Shown here: one piece after another, positions 46,303 through 55,429 of the stretch
Layout: every line of letters starts with the position of its first letter
Position numbering within the stretch: the first letter of the stretch is position 1
Assembly (NCBI GenBank): GCA_963995525.1
Contig: OZ023207.1
Span: forward strand, 28,784,873-28,848,872
DNA: 64,000 nt
From: Escarpia spicata
Lineage: Eukaryota; Annelida; Polychaeta; Sabellida; Siboglinidae
Reading direction: 5' to 3'
Program-made: the position numbers and the translations under genes
Notes under the pieces: generated by a model
Databases searched by the model: none
Seen by the model: the letters and a program-made list of their open reading frames with translations, nothing else
What the model was told of the DNA's origin: nothing

Positions 46303-46740
46303 ATGACGACGCGTAACGCGTACGAAGACAACTATGTTCGACAGGTCGGCGGCGCTCTACCGGTCTTCGTCGGCGATCGAGGGCAGCGGGGACACGGTCT
46401 GGACAATCTCTTCGGGAGACTGTTTCGAAGCGTCATGCCGCTTATCAAGAGAGGCGCCGTGGCGTTGGGGAAGCGCGCCCTTAATACGGGAGTACACGTG
46501 ACGCAGAACGTCGTCGCCGGCAAGAATCTGAAACAGTCGGTAAAACGACGCGCGAAACAGGCCGGCGCCGACCTTCTCGACGGCCTGGTGAATAGGCCGC
46601 CGTCGAAAAAACGACGACATATAAAACCACAGGGTAAGGCGGCGACGTCCAGTAAGAAGAAGCGGCGACGCCCGGAACGGACGTTATCGAACGATATATT
46701 CCTGCATCGGCAGTGCATCGGCAGTCGTGCGAGGGCGTAA
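46303..46740 (+). CDS. pX-like basic virion protein
   Basis: Open frame of about 145 codons from ATG 46303. A Gly/His region (DRGQRGHGLDNLFGRLF) leads to an amphipathic helix (RSVMPLIKRGAVALGKRA), an Ala/Val-rich segment and a strongly basic end (KKRRHIKPQGK, KKKRRRPE). This matches the adenovirus pX/pVI-like proteins of adintoviruses, thought to bind DNA or disturb membranes. The last residues already run into capsid-gene sequence (LHRQ), so the true C-terminus is altered. Confidence 0.68.
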   Translation: MTTRNAYEDNYVRQVGGALPVFVGDRGQRGHGLDNLFGRLFRSVMPLIKRGAVALGKRALNTGVHVTQNVVAGKNLKQSVKRRAKQAGADLLDGLVNRPPSKKRRHIKPQGKAATSSKKKRRRPERTLSNDIFLHRQCIGSRARA

Positions 46741-46870
46741 AGAGCGAACTGAACCTGTTCGCCTTGCCGTCGACGTAGACGTGCATCGAGAGAGGTCAGT
46801 GGGTCGACGCGACGCTACGCGGAAGCGCACGACCTCCTGACCCGACCTCAGCGAACGCTCGTGAGTAGTT
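46700..46870 (+). pseudogene. Major capsid protein, short N-terminal fragment
   Basis: Reads VKSELNLFALPST, then CIERGQWVDATL after one stop, matching the P2 capsid start (VKSELDLFGIPATQTSIESG). Homology ends near 46800-46860, where sequence changes to polymerase. Only about 40 of more than 400 codons remain. Confidence 0.75.
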
Positions 46871-46904
46871 TTTTGTTAACAAAATTCTACTTGCGACGCC
46901 CCTA

Positions 46905-47312
46905 CTACGGTGGTATCTGGCGCACGGTCTCGTCGTCGACCGCTTCTATCAGGAGGTCGAGTACGTTCCGATCGCGTGCTTTCGCCGCTTCGGCGATGCG
47001 GTGTCGATGCGCCGCGAGGAATGGTCCGGCGACGGCATCGTTGCGCTGTGCAGCAAAACGTACTACTGTTTCGGCGCCGCCGCCGACAAGTACAGCAAGA
47101 AGGGCCTGAGTAAGCGGCAGAACGCTATCGACAAGGACGCCTTCCTGACCGTGCTGCGCGACCAGCGGAGCGGCGTCGGCTGGAACCGCGGCTTTCAAGT
47201 GAAAGACTCGTCCGTGCTGACGTACGTTCAAGAGCGCGCGGCGTTGAGCTACTTCTACGCTAAACGCCGCGTGCTCGACGACGGCGTCACCACGGCGCCC
47301 ATACGCGTATAG
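46905..47312 (+). pseudogene. Protein-primed DNA polymerase B, C-terminal fragment
   Basis: Polintons copy themselves with a family B polymerase. This fragment reads WYLAHGLVVDRFYQEVEYVP, FRRFGDAVSMRREEW, then ALCSKTYYCFGAA, GLSKRQNAIDKD, RGFQVKDSSVLTYVQERAAL and SYFYAKRRVLDDGV before the stop. These are the palm-to-C-terminus boundary and the usual C-terminal end, joined across an internal loss. Exonuclease, palm Asp motifs and N-terminal domain are missing. The frame is open for about 135 codons to TAG at 47310-47312. Confidence 0.78.
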
Positions 47313-47443
47313 TGTTGGACGCCGGCCCCCCTCCCTAGGGCGTCCTATAGGCGCCTCCCTAGGGGTAGGGGTAGGACCCTAGGTAGGCGCCTCCTGGGTA
47401 CAAATCAATTGTATACACAACAACATGTGCGTTTTCATCGTTT
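47313..47443. other. CCTAGG-rich spacer between P1 and P2
   Basis: GC-rich with repeated CCTAGG and GGCGCCT blocks (47330-47400), then an AT-rich stretch. It separates two convergent Polinton ends. It may be residual terminal sequence of one of them. Confidence 0.4.
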
Positions 47444-47449
47444 TTTATT
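47444..47449 (-). terminator. Polyadenylation signal (minus strand)
   Basis: AATAAA on the minus strand, about 80 bases beyond the protease stop; suitable for the P2 late genes. Confidence 0.5.
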
Positions 47450-47527
47450 GAGTACAGTAAGCGGAAAGCGAATAATAATAATAATTGAATAATAGGTCAA
47501 TGCGGTTTTAGCCAGTCGTTGGCCACG

Positions 47528-48017
47528 TCATCTGCATGCGCGCACACATGAGTCGGACGAACAATGCGGTTTTAGCAAGTCGAATACGAGACAGTCATTG
47601 GCCACCCTATCGGGTCCGAATAGGGACTGGAATCCCTTGAGCGGCATACCGCGGCATCGCAATAGCAGGTAGGCGACACAATATTGTCCGCATACGTTAG
47701 ATACGCCGCTCTGCAGTCTCTTGTCGTTGAACGTCCACGAGTCGCCGCAGTTTCGGCGCAGGAAGACGCGAAAGTCGTCGTGCAGGGGTGGCAGGCCGTA
47801 CGAATCGAAGTAGTCGCCTCGTCCGTCGACGTCCACGTAGAGCGCCACCCAGTGTGCCCCCGGTTCGCCGCCGTCGTCGGTGTTGCACAAAGAAGAAGGC
47901 CGCCGGGAGCGCGGTGAGCCGCCTTTTCGGTAGGCGGTCTTTCGGCGTGACACCGTCGACGACGCGTTTAGTGAACTGGTCGATTCGTAGGCGGCGCATC
48001 AGTTGAAACGTGTCCAT
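47528..48017 (-). pseudogene. Adenain-like cysteine protease (P2), one frameshift
   Basis: Processes virion proteins in adenoviruses and Polintons. The start MDTFQLMRRLRIDQFTKRVV is in one frame; after a shift near 47890-47930 the rest reads GAHWVALYVDVDGRG (catalytic His), DYFDSYGLPPLHDDF (Asp) and VSNVCGQYCVAYLLLRCRG (Gln-x-Cys active-site segment), then VANDCLVFDLLKPHC. Length, about 160 codons, suits the family. It starts 5 bases after the capsid stop, so the two were probably co-transcribed. Confidence 0.85.
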
Positions 48018-48021
48018 GATG

Positions 48022-49327
48022 CTAAGCCGCCTCGAGCTCGACGTTTCGGTTCTTGTCGACCTCCAGCACCCCCTCGAACTCCCCGTGCACGACGACGTTC
48101 ACCGGTCGGGGTAGGGCGGCCGCGAAGTGTACTTCGGCGCGCAGGACCCCCTTATGCACGAGGTTGAAGTTGACCCCGTCGCAACAGTCGGGCGTCAGAT
48201 CGAAACCGAAGTTGGTGTAGCCGCCTCCGAAGTCGGCACGCGTCAGGTCGTTTCCCTCGTCCTCGTACGCCTTTCACGTTTGCGCAAACAGGTTCATGTA
48301 GCTTCGTATGTAGCCCCTCTGCGCAAAGTTCGGTTGCAGTGGCTTGCTCGGTATCTGGCGTCCGTCGGCGTAGAGTGCATCGAAGTTTATGTCGTTGTGC
48401 TTCGCGTTGAACGGGTTTTTAGCGTAGGTCCCGTTAAATCCGTCGTTGTCGATCATGGTCAAGAACACGCGTTTCGGGAGGACGCCAAGGTAGACGTTCT
48501 CGTGCGTGTGAGACATCGTCCCCTGCGGTATCGAGAACATCTTAGTGTCGACCCGACGTATCGGGTACTTGGCCGTCCCGCGCTCCAACGCTTTGATGTG
48601 AGCGAGCTGGACGGACGGGTTCACCTTGGCCTTTCGCACTTGCAGGTAGGTCTCCAATAGCGCGATTTTCCACCCCGGATCGACTTGGTCGCCGAAGAGC
48701 GCGAAGGCGTCCTTCGCGCGCACCAGTCGCACCTTCATGTCGACGCCGTTCAGTAGGAACCGGTCTTGCATGAACACGTCGACGTGTAGGCATCCCATCA
48801 TTTCCACCTCGCGGCTGCCCCCGCGTGAGTCCGCGCCGCTGCGCGAACCCATCGTTGTGTTCCGTAGTCACCTCCATGGAGCCGGCGGTGTCTTTGTTCC
48901 ACAGGGCACCCTGGAGCTGCGTCCATTTCGCGTCGCCGCCGTAGCTCTGCAGTGTTTCGAGGTAGGCCCGATGTGGATACGTATTGGTCGACAGCGTCAC
49001 GAGCGTTCCGTTCAGCGACACGTCGACCTGACTGAACATCGTATGCAGAAAATTTTTGGCCTGCGCGACGATGGAGTCGTTCGCGAGATCAGTACCGTCC
49101 CCCTGGGTTAGCTTGAATCTGACGTACAGTCTAACGCTCGCCGGATCCGTATTGTCGTCTCCCGAGCCCGGGACGAGAAATTCGATAGGCCCACCGGCGT
49201 CGAGGGACGTCAGCGGCTGGTAGTCGATCCACTGACCGCTCTCGATGCTCGTCTGCGTCGCCGGTATGCCGAACAGGTCCAGCTCGCTCTTGACGCCCTG
49301 GCACGACTGCCGATGCAAGAACGCCAT
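48022..49327 (-). pseudogene. Major capsid protein (double jelly-roll, hexon-like), P2
   Basis: Forms the icosahedral shell. Start MAFLHRQSCQGVKSELDLFG at 49327. Visible blocks: SIESGQWIDYQPLTSLDAGG, YVRFKLTQGDGTDL, MFSQVDVSLNGTLV and YPHRAYLETLQSYGGDAK; after a shift near 48840, CLHVDVFMQDRFLLNGVDMK, LRRVDT-type sequence and FNAKHNDINFDALYADG; after another near 48270, NFGFDLTPDCCDGVNFNL and VVHGEFEGVLEVDKNRNVEL. About 430 codons, full length for the F54H12.2-type Polinton capsid. Only two shifts separate it from an open frame, so it is much better kept than the P1 copy. The LINE inserted about 20 bases before its start. Confidence 0.92.
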
Positions 49328-49348
49328 TCTAGCCTGTGGCGGTGGTGA

Positions 49349-50099
49349 ATAATCTTTGATAGAAACTTCAATTTCCGACAACATATATCTCAAACATGTC
49401 GCTGCTGTTTTTATCATATTCGTGATCTTCGCCGTATTCGCCGGTATATGTCATTTTCTGTTGCTAAGACTATTGCAACAGCGCTTGTTAGCAGCAGAAT
49501 TGACTATTGCAATTCCCTCCTTTATAATATCGCTAGCAAGGATATCACAAAACTTCAGCGTGTCCAAAATTGTCTAGCAAGAGTAGTTACAAGATCTCCT
49601 CGTTTTTCTCGCTCTGTGCCACTTTTGAAGTCTTTACATTGGCTTCCTGTACGATATCGTATACTTTTTAAGATCTGTACCATTACATATCAGGCACTGT
49701 CCAATAAGCAACCATCTTATTTGCATTTATTGCTTACTCCTGTAAGAAAATCTATCCAGCTTCGATCATCTAGTTCTGACCTACTTTTTGTTCCTAGAGC
49801 CAACACTAACATTGGAACTAGGGCTTTTTCTGTTGCTGCACCAACTCTTTGGAATATGCTTCCTCTTAGTGTTAGATCAGTTGAAAATATTACAAAATTC
49901 CGTCGTCATTTAAAAACGTATCTTTACAACCTTGCTTATCCACCTTAGCTCCCTAGCGCCTTGACCCATCTGTTGACAACTGGAAAACTACTTATGGACT
50001 TTGAGATTGACCAACCCTTTTGTTTTGATGCGCCTCTGAGCTTGGTTTCCAAGGATTTAGGCGCAATAGAAGTTATCTTATTATTATTATTATTATTAA
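49349..50099 (+). mobile_element. CR1/L2-like LINE inserted into P2
   Basis: 5'-truncated LINE on the plus strand, opposite to P2. It ends in TTATCTTATTATTATTATT. It separates the pX-like gene (ending at 50100) from the capsid start (49327), which are adjacent in P1. The family resembles, but is not identical to, the LINE at 28938. Confidence 0.9.
49352..49948 (+). CDS. Reverse transcriptase C-terminal fragment (LINE ORF2)
   Basis: An open frame reads IFDRNFNFRQHISQTCRCC, YHIRDLRRIRRYMSFSVAK, ATALVSSRIDYCNSLLYN, LHWLPVRYRILFK, APTLWNMLPLSVRSVEN and ends LAYPP. This is the thumb and tail of a CR1/L2-type ORF2 without the catalytic domain. It is uninterrupted for about 200 codons, so the insertion is fairly young, younger than most breaks in P2. 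Confidence 0.9.
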   Translation: MFDRNFNFRQHISQTCRCCFYHIRDLRRIRRYMSFSVAKTIATALVSSRIDYCNSLLYNIASKDITKLQRVQNCLARVVTRSPRFSRSVPLLKSLHWLPVRYRILFKICTITYQALSNKQPSYLHLLLTPVRKSIQLRSSSSDLLFVPRANTNIGTRAFSVAAPTLWNMLPLSVRSVENITKFRRHLKTYLYNLAYPP

Positions 50100-50504
50100 T
50101 ATGTCGCTCGATAACGTCCGTTTCGGGCGTCGCCGCTTCTTCTCACTGTCCGTCGCCGCCTTACCCGGTGGCTTTATGCGGCGCCGTTTTTTGGGCGTCG
50201 GCGGCGGCGGCGGCGGCCTATTCAGCAGGCCGTCGAGAAGTTCGGCGCCGGCCTCTTTCGCGCGCCTTTTTACCGACTGTTTCAGATTCTTGCCGGCGAC
50301 GACGTCCTGCGCCACGCGTACGCCCGTATTAAGGGCGCGCTTCCCCAACGCCACGGCGCCCCACTTGATAAGCGGCATGGCGCTTCGAAACAGGCTCCCG
50401 AAGAGATTGCCCAGACCGTGACCTTTCTGTCCTCGACCACCGACCGGCAGAGAGCCGCCGACCTGTCGAATGTAGTAGTCTTCGTACGCGTTACGTGTCA
50501 TCAT
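50100..50504 (-). pseudogene. pX-like basic virion protein (P2)
   Basis: Homologue of 46303-46740: TRNAYEDYYIRQVGGSLP, GQKGHGLGNLFGSLFRSAM, PLIKWGAVALGKRALNTG, then a Pro run and KKRRRIKPPGK. The reading is open, but the last residues come from the LINE tail (a run of Ile), so the original C-terminus is lost. Confidence 0.68.
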
Positions 50505-50544
50505 CGTCAAAACAGTTTAGATTTGCAGCGTCTGATGTGAAGCG

Positions 50545-51366
50545 TTGTCACGAGTTTCCCCCCTCGAATGGTATCGGTTGACCGATGTCGTCCCTTATAT
50601 CGATCTCGATTGTCTCGAAATGTCGCCGCAGGAGAGGCACGTATTGGACGCGGGGTTCGGGGTTCGAAATATTGAGTCCGTTCGTCAAGTAGACGGGGAC
50701 GGATCGAAGGAGCGGGGCGAACACGTCGCCGACGATGCGCGCCTCCAAGATATCGGTGTACACGTACAGGGTGTCGATGCCCGCGTTCATGTCCACCGTA
50801 TACCGTCCCTCGTGCTCGTAGGTATACGCGACGGGGTCGGTGGTGACGACGACCTTGCCGGCCGTGTCCTTCAAGAGCAGGCTCGCGATGACGTTCGATT
50901 AGAAACCTACTACGTTCTTCAGCCGGCTCTCGGGCGGTAGGCGAAAGTCGACACCCGGCGACAGATATAGCGTCATCCGGTTGGTGATGGGGCTGTACTC
51001 CAGGCGGGCCTTGACTTTATCGGTGCTCAGTTTCATCAGTTCCTCGTTGATTTTTCGCATCAGTTAGTAAGCGTTGTTGTAAAAACCGTAAAGAATGTTT
51101 CCCTGTCGGAAAACCGTCTCGCCGTTGCAGTTAAACGGTCTATTGAGCGCCGTCGTCCTGCCGGACAGGTGAAAGTACGTGTCCGCGGCTCTCACGTTGT
51201 ACCACGTGTGCGGGTACTCTAGATTTACTACGCCGCACTCCCATTGCCCCGACAGGTCGATGCGTTGCGGCAGAATCGTGGTGTAGTGAGTCAACGTGTT
51301 TTCGAGGTGCGCCTTCATAGACGCGTTGCTCGGCATGGTCAGGTAAAATTAAGACGAAACCACCAT
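50545..51366 (-). pseudogene. Penton-like minor capsid candidate (P2), three stops
   Basis: Homologue of 45475-46259. From the start at 51366 a TAA falls in the sixth codon, followed by FYLTMPSNASMKAHLENT and SGQWECGVVNLEYPHTWYN. A second TAA lies at 51064-51066 and a third near 50900. The last part is open: YTYEHEGRYTVDMNAGIDT, YVYTDILEARIVGDV and IDIRDDIGQPIPFEGG. P1 has a sense codon at these points and a frameshift elsewhere. Confidence 0.75.
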
Positions 51367-51718
51367 CGCGACGACTCATAGACGGGCTCGGGAGTAGGTA
51401 ACCGAGACAGCTACTCAACAGCGCCATCCACAGGTTGGATTCGCCCTGGCCCCTCGTCAGATTGTATATACTCACGACGATGACCGTGTACAGGACGACG
51501 ATCTGGCACAGGAAGATGATCTCGGCTTTAGGGCAGTCGTTCCCGCAGAGCCGCCATGGAGCGTGTTCGCGGACGGAGGGGATGATAGAGTCGGCCGCGT
51601 CGACGGAGTCTGCGGTGACGCCGATCGCGAAGGCGTCTGTAGGCTTGTCGTCGTTGGTCGCCGCCCCAGCGACGGAGTCTGTAGGCTTGTCGTCGTTGGT
51701 TGTCGCCGCGTCGATCAT
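51140..51718 (-). CDS. Conserved Polinton membrane protein (P2, read-through end)
   Basis: Homologue of 45168-45491 with a longer N-terminus containing two TNDDKPTDS-like repeats. The core CGNDCPKAEIIFLCQIVVLY and YNLTRGQGESN is intact. The family stop is mutated after SMSRRDGGF, so the frame runs on in the wrong frame over the penton-like gene until 51140; the natural end would lie near 51350. Confidence 0.7.
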   Translation of the reverse strand: MIDAATTNDDKPTDSVAGAATNDDKPTDAFAIGVTADSVDAADSIIPSVREHAPWRLCGNDCPKAEIIFLCQIVVLYTVIVVSIYNLTRGQGESNLWMALLSSCLGYLLPSPSMSRRDGGFVLILPDHAEQRVYEGAPRKHVDSLHHDSAATHRPVGAMGVRRSKSRVPAHVVQRESRGHVLSPVRQDDGAQ

Positions 51719-51755
51719 TGTCGCGCCACTGCGGCCTGCTAATGCAGCAGCCGCC

Positions 51756-51761
51756 CTTATA
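51756..51761 (-). promoter_or_regulatory. TATA box (P2) before the membrane-protein gene
   Basis: TATAAG then GGCGG on the minus strand, 43 bases from the ATG at 51718; same spacing as in P1. Confidence 0.6.
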
Positions 51762-51855
51762 AAAGAACGAAAAACCGTTGCACAGGCCCGCCTCGTGTAA
51801 TCCCCAGCACCCCGAGTGACGCATCCACATGACTGTCCGGCGGCGCTACATCATC

Positions 51856-52974
51856 CTATCCTTTATAGTCCACGAGCGCCTTGGCGTCGATCCAGCTGTT
51901 GAACGAAGCCGGATATCCGCTCCATTTCACGAGCACTTCCGATGCACCCCCCCTTACGACGACGACGCTGTAGAACGGCCTCCACGCGATACAGTTTGTC
52001 CTTCGGGACGATCACGCGTTGCAGTTCCGCTTCGTAGAAGGTGCCGTCTAGCGGCGTCCCGGCGTCGTCCTCCAGTCGATACACGGGCGGCTCGGACGGG
52101 TGCGCCTCTACGACGGTGAAGAGCTCTTCGCTCCTGTTAGCCATGTACCCTTTTTTGAACCGACCCTTCACCTTGCTGATGCGTACGTGGTCTCCCTCTC
52201 GCAGTTTCGGCTTTCCGCCTTTGGCGCCACCGTACAACCTTTGCCATACGCTCTCCTGGTTTTCGGCGTTGACGCTCGCCGGTGTCCTGCCGATGCTTCG
52301 ATGATAGGCGTTGTTGTACGACCGTTCGAGATGCGTCAACGCTTCTACGTGTCGCAGCGTCTGATGTTTCGTAAAATACCGCCACATGCGCGTCTTCAAC
52401 GTCGGATTGAACCGTTCCACGACGCTCGCTTTAGTCTCCTCGTTGTGCGTCACGAAATGGTGGACGCCGTAGTCCTTCAAGAGTTTCTGTAGGGGCCCGT
52501 TGAGAAACTCCGTCCCCTTGTCGGTCTGCAGGGCGTTCGGCGGTCGCTTCGCCTACAGCAGGGTCTCGAAGGCCGCGACGAGCGCCGGGTCCGCTTTATT
52601 CTTCAACGGGATGCACCACGCCCGCTTCGAGAAGACGTCAATAAACGTCAATATGAATGTTATACCGTTATTGTATTTGTTCAGTGTAGCGACTTCGAAC
52701 CAATCGGCGCGCCCACGATAACGCAGCGCCTTTTGAAATTCCGTTTAACCGGTTTGTGCAGGGTGTACGTATCCTGCGCCACTAGCCACCGCTTGACGAT
52801 CGGTTTGCGTACTACAGCGGCGACCCCCCTGTGCAGCGCGTCGACGCCGCCGTAACTGCCCGCCTGTTTCGGATCGTAATAGGCGCGCTTCAGGAGGGGG
52901 TCGTCGTCGTCGTCTCGTTGTTGAGTTCGACGCTTTCATTGAGCGCGACGACGACGAGGCCGTCCGGACACCAT
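51856..52974 (-). pseudogene. Polinton integrase (P2), stops and frameshifts
   Basis: Homologue of 43936-45035. The best part (51863-52480) reads HNEETKASVVERFNPTLK (catalytic Glu), REGDHVRISKVKGRF and PLDGTFYEAELQRVIVP; the last is more complete than in P1, where a TPLDGTFYE-like block is missing. The chromodomain is in a shifted frame near 51930. A TAG at about 52554 precedes LQTDKGTEFLNGPLQ, and the N-terminal part from 52974 hits an early stop. Confidence 0.88.
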
Positions 52975-53075
52975 GACGACAATAAACGATCGCGATTGAC
53001 GACTACTAATATGCAGCCATAGAGAAGGAGGACAAGCGCTACGGCGACGACGACGACGTCTACCGACCTTTGCAT
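52890..53075 (-). CDS. Tiny single-pass membrane protein (P2, 61 aa)
   Basis: MQRSVDVVVVAVALVLLLYG start with one hydrophobic helix, then VVNRDRLLSSWCPDGLVVV and NESVELNNETT. Open and aligned with the P1 58-aa protein although the overlapping integrase is broken. The Harbinger element inserted 11 bases upstream of its start codon. Confidence 0.62.
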   Translation of the reverse strand: MQRSVDVVVVAVALVLLLYGCILVVVNRDRLLSSWCPDGLVVVALNESVELNNETTTTTPS

Positions 53076-53318
53076 TGTTCTTTAATGCTAGGCACACACC
53101 AAGCGACTAAGGCCGACTTGAGTTGGCAGTCGGCGCAAAAAGCAGTTGGTGCTAAACGCCAATTAGTTCCGCCGACTAGCGCCGACTTCTGCCCGCACAC
53201 ACCAGCCCGCACATACCAACCGACTCGATCGTGCCGACCGTCGGCGCTCGGCGTGATCCTTGTGGAAAACAAATCCACTATAAATACGCGTGTTTACCAA
53301 TTTTGGTGTTTACTCGGG

Positions 53319-53540
53319 ATGGCGCCGTTGTTCGATAAAGATTTGATAATTTTAGTGATGGCTGTGGCAGCAGTTGACGTAGTACGATGTCGTCGCCGCC
53401 GCCATCGTCGTCGACTACGAACAAAAACAAGGAAAGCGTGGATGCGTCCACACACAGCGGCGCGAGAGGAGCAAGGGGCCTACATTAATTTAGTAGAAGA
53501 ATTGCGCCAAAACGAACACGATTCGTACACAAATTCATAG
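53319..53540 (+). pseudogene. Harbinger transposase N-terminal fragment
   Basis: 73 codons: RRRRHRRRLRTKTRKAWMRP, then AAREEQGAYINLVEELRQNE, the same conserved start as the fragments at 30946 and 36087 (RVWVHETLQKRNNYGEFHR). It stops at 53538-53540, and the DDE nuclease and MADF genes are missing. It is a different subfamily from the element in the tandem duplication, judging by its ends. Confidence 0.72.
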
Positions 53541-54575
53541 CGCATCCTATAATCGTCACAACAGCCCAGCGTCACATGATCGCCGTAAATACATTCAATA
53601 ACTGTACAGACAGGCTATGAAAATACGAATTTCACGCTGATTTATGTAATGGGGAACGTTGCCAACGACTACGGATTTTTTCGATACGCCTACAATAAAC
53701 GCATGAAACATTTGTAAAAAAAATATGCCAAAACGGCTATCAGAAAAACTATACTTGTAACTTAAGTTGGAGCTTCGCCGTCAGCCTTCACGACGATATG
53801 GCTTGATCATATCCTCCAGCAAAGGAACGCATAGCGTCGAGCTATGTTTTATATCACAACGCAGAAAGTTATATTTAGCCATTTCAGTTAACAGTTATTT
53901 TGAAGTGTAATCAGTCGCACCCAATGAATTCTTGAAAAACGTTTCCCACAGCTAGCGCCGCTTTGCGGATTTTTAAGGCTTAATATATTATATAACTTTT
54001 TTCACAATAAAAAAAATGGCGATTCCTGTCGGAAGCGGGAAATAAAGTCAAGTGCAAATTATGTTTATTTGTCGCGCCTGTTTTAAGAACAAGTGATACA
54101 AAACGATGATGGTCAATGACCATAGGATAAAAAGTTATGTACCACTTTCTGAAACCTTGGTTACACGCCAACCCAGGTTAGTAAAATATTAAAATAAAAA
54201 TGAAACCTTGACCTTGTGGCCCGAATTGGCTTGAAAACTAAAAAAAGATGCCGGGCATAGCCTTATAATATATCGAGGCCTATCATATGATCGCGTTATG
54301 ATTTCTCATTGGCCAAGTTACCGCCGACCGTCGTGTTATGAAAAAAACCTGCACACACCGGCCGACTCGTCATCGGATATGCGCCGACTTGTCACCGGAT
54401 ACCTCCTTATCTAACGCTGACTGCCGATTAACGCGGACCGCCGATTCAACATTTGAATCGGCGTTAGTCGGCGTTATAAGGCCGACCGTCGGCCTTAAAT
54501 TTGGCACACACCAACCGACTGCCGTCGGCCGACGGTTTTTACGCCGACTAGTCGGTTGGTGTGTGCGGAAAATCG
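53541..54575. other. Interior of the Harbinger element, no further gene
   Basis: AT-rich; ORF 53980-54171 (minus) has no motif. GTCGGC-rich subterminal repeats begin at about 54315. Confidence 0.45.
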
Positions 54576-54637
54576 GCTGGTGTGTGCCTAGCATAAGGCG
54601 TCTCCCACTCCGACTCCAAGACTCCGCTACGGCGTTT

Positions 54638-55348
54638 TCAATCTTTTTTGGCGAGCCGCCGGAGTTGCTGCATCCACGTCACTCCGAGACGACTGGGCTT
54701 ATCCGGCGTCGGCGCCGCCTCTTCTAGCCGCTTCGGCTGCCGCTGCTGCTGCTGCATGGCCGTCCGATACCGGGGGTTACCGACGAACTACATAGGAATG
54801 TTCAGCCTCCTGATACGCTCCTCGAACGCTTTCCACCCTACAGGTGGCGCCATCTTCTTTTGCGTTCGCATGAGATCGTTCACGAGATCGACCATGTTGC
54901 TCCCCGCGAACGTTTGACCGTCGTAAACGAACTCGCCGCGGGCGTTCCATCGACACAGCGGATCGGATTTCATTTTTGCGATAAGGCGGCCGGCTTTTCC
55001 TTTCAGTGTTTTCGGCACGCTGTCCACGATCTCGCGCTCTATGGCGTCCAAGGGTGCCGCCTCCTCCTCCTCCGCCTCCTTCGCAACCGGTGGCGTCGCC
55101 GCCGCCGTCTCGTTGTTCACCACCGACACGCGTACTGGCTGCGCCGCTCGAGCCGCCTCTAGCGCGTTGTAGCGACCCAGCAGCTGATTGTTCGACGCCA
55201 CCTTATCGTGTTCGGATAAATCCGACCGGTCTAGAACGTTTTTCATGTCGCTGTCCAGGCTACTCATTTCACGTGATCGGGTCGTGCTCGGCGGCTGGTC
55301 GATGAGCGGCAGGAGGCTCTCCACCAATCGCGGGTCGACCAATGCCAT
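54638..55348 (-). pseudogene. Conserved Polinton protein (LVDPRL family), P2
   Basis: Start MALVDPRLVESLLPLIDQPP at 55348. Blocks: SSLDSDMKNVLDRSDLSEHD, LGRYNALEAAR, an acidic Glu/Ala linker, AIEREIVDSVPKTLKGKAGR, WNARGEFVYDGQTFAGSN and KKMAPPVGWKAFEERIRRLN. A TAG at 54788-54790 replaces a Glu codon that P1 keeps; homology continues to a stop at 54638. About 235 codons in full. No enzymatic motif; it recurs in animal Polintons and I do not know its function. It is the only gene where P2 supplies the half deleted from P1. Confidence 0.75.
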
Positions 55349-55429
55349 CTTCTTCGCGTGCTGCGTCTTCACCCTCCGATTGCCTGTCTGAGCAGGGGGA
55401 GAAAGACGGTGCTCGCTAACTGAATGGTT

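Larger units (their letters stand above)
42382..47312 (+). mobile_element. Maverick/Polinton-like element P1 (plus strand, deleted)
   Basis: Polintons are large virus-like transposons with protein-primed DNA polymerase B, a retroviral-type integrase, adenain-like protease, packaging ATPase and capsid proteins; animal ones overlap the adintoviruses. P1 has remnants of most of these, all on the plus strand, with at least two internal deletions: ATPase joined to the next gene near 43516, and capsid joined to polymerase near 46860-46905. GC content is clearly higher than in the flanks. The left boundary is inferred from the end of the LINE reading frame; the right terminus is not identifiable. 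Confidence 0.88.
53086..54593. mobile_element. Harbinger-type transposon with perfect TIRs, inserted in P2
   Basis: 1508 bp. Ends TGCTAGGCACACACCA are perfect inverted repeats of 16 bp, and TAA is duplicated at 53083-53085 and 54594-54596. Subterminal CGACTAGTCGG and CACACACCAACCGACT motifs repeat in both orientations at both ends. It contains only a short transposase start. Confidence 0.92.
47320..55400 (-). mobile_element. Maverick/Polinton-like element P2 (minus strand, interrupted)
   Basis: Second element of the same family, reversed. From right to left: LVDPRL-family gene, tiny membrane gene, integrase, 107-aa-type membrane gene, penton-like, pX-like, major capsid and protease. P1 and P2 share this order but differ at many positions, including separate stops, so P2 is not a recent copy of P1. 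It is split by a LINE (49349-50099) and a Harbinger element (53086-54593). The NADAR, ATPase and polymerase genes are absent. The 5' side stops near 55400 against a LINE. Confidence 0.88.

Noticed and set aside
47684..49111. Plus-strand ORFs over the P2 capsid and protease genes
   Set aside because: Antisense shadows; the minus strand carries the recognised protein families.
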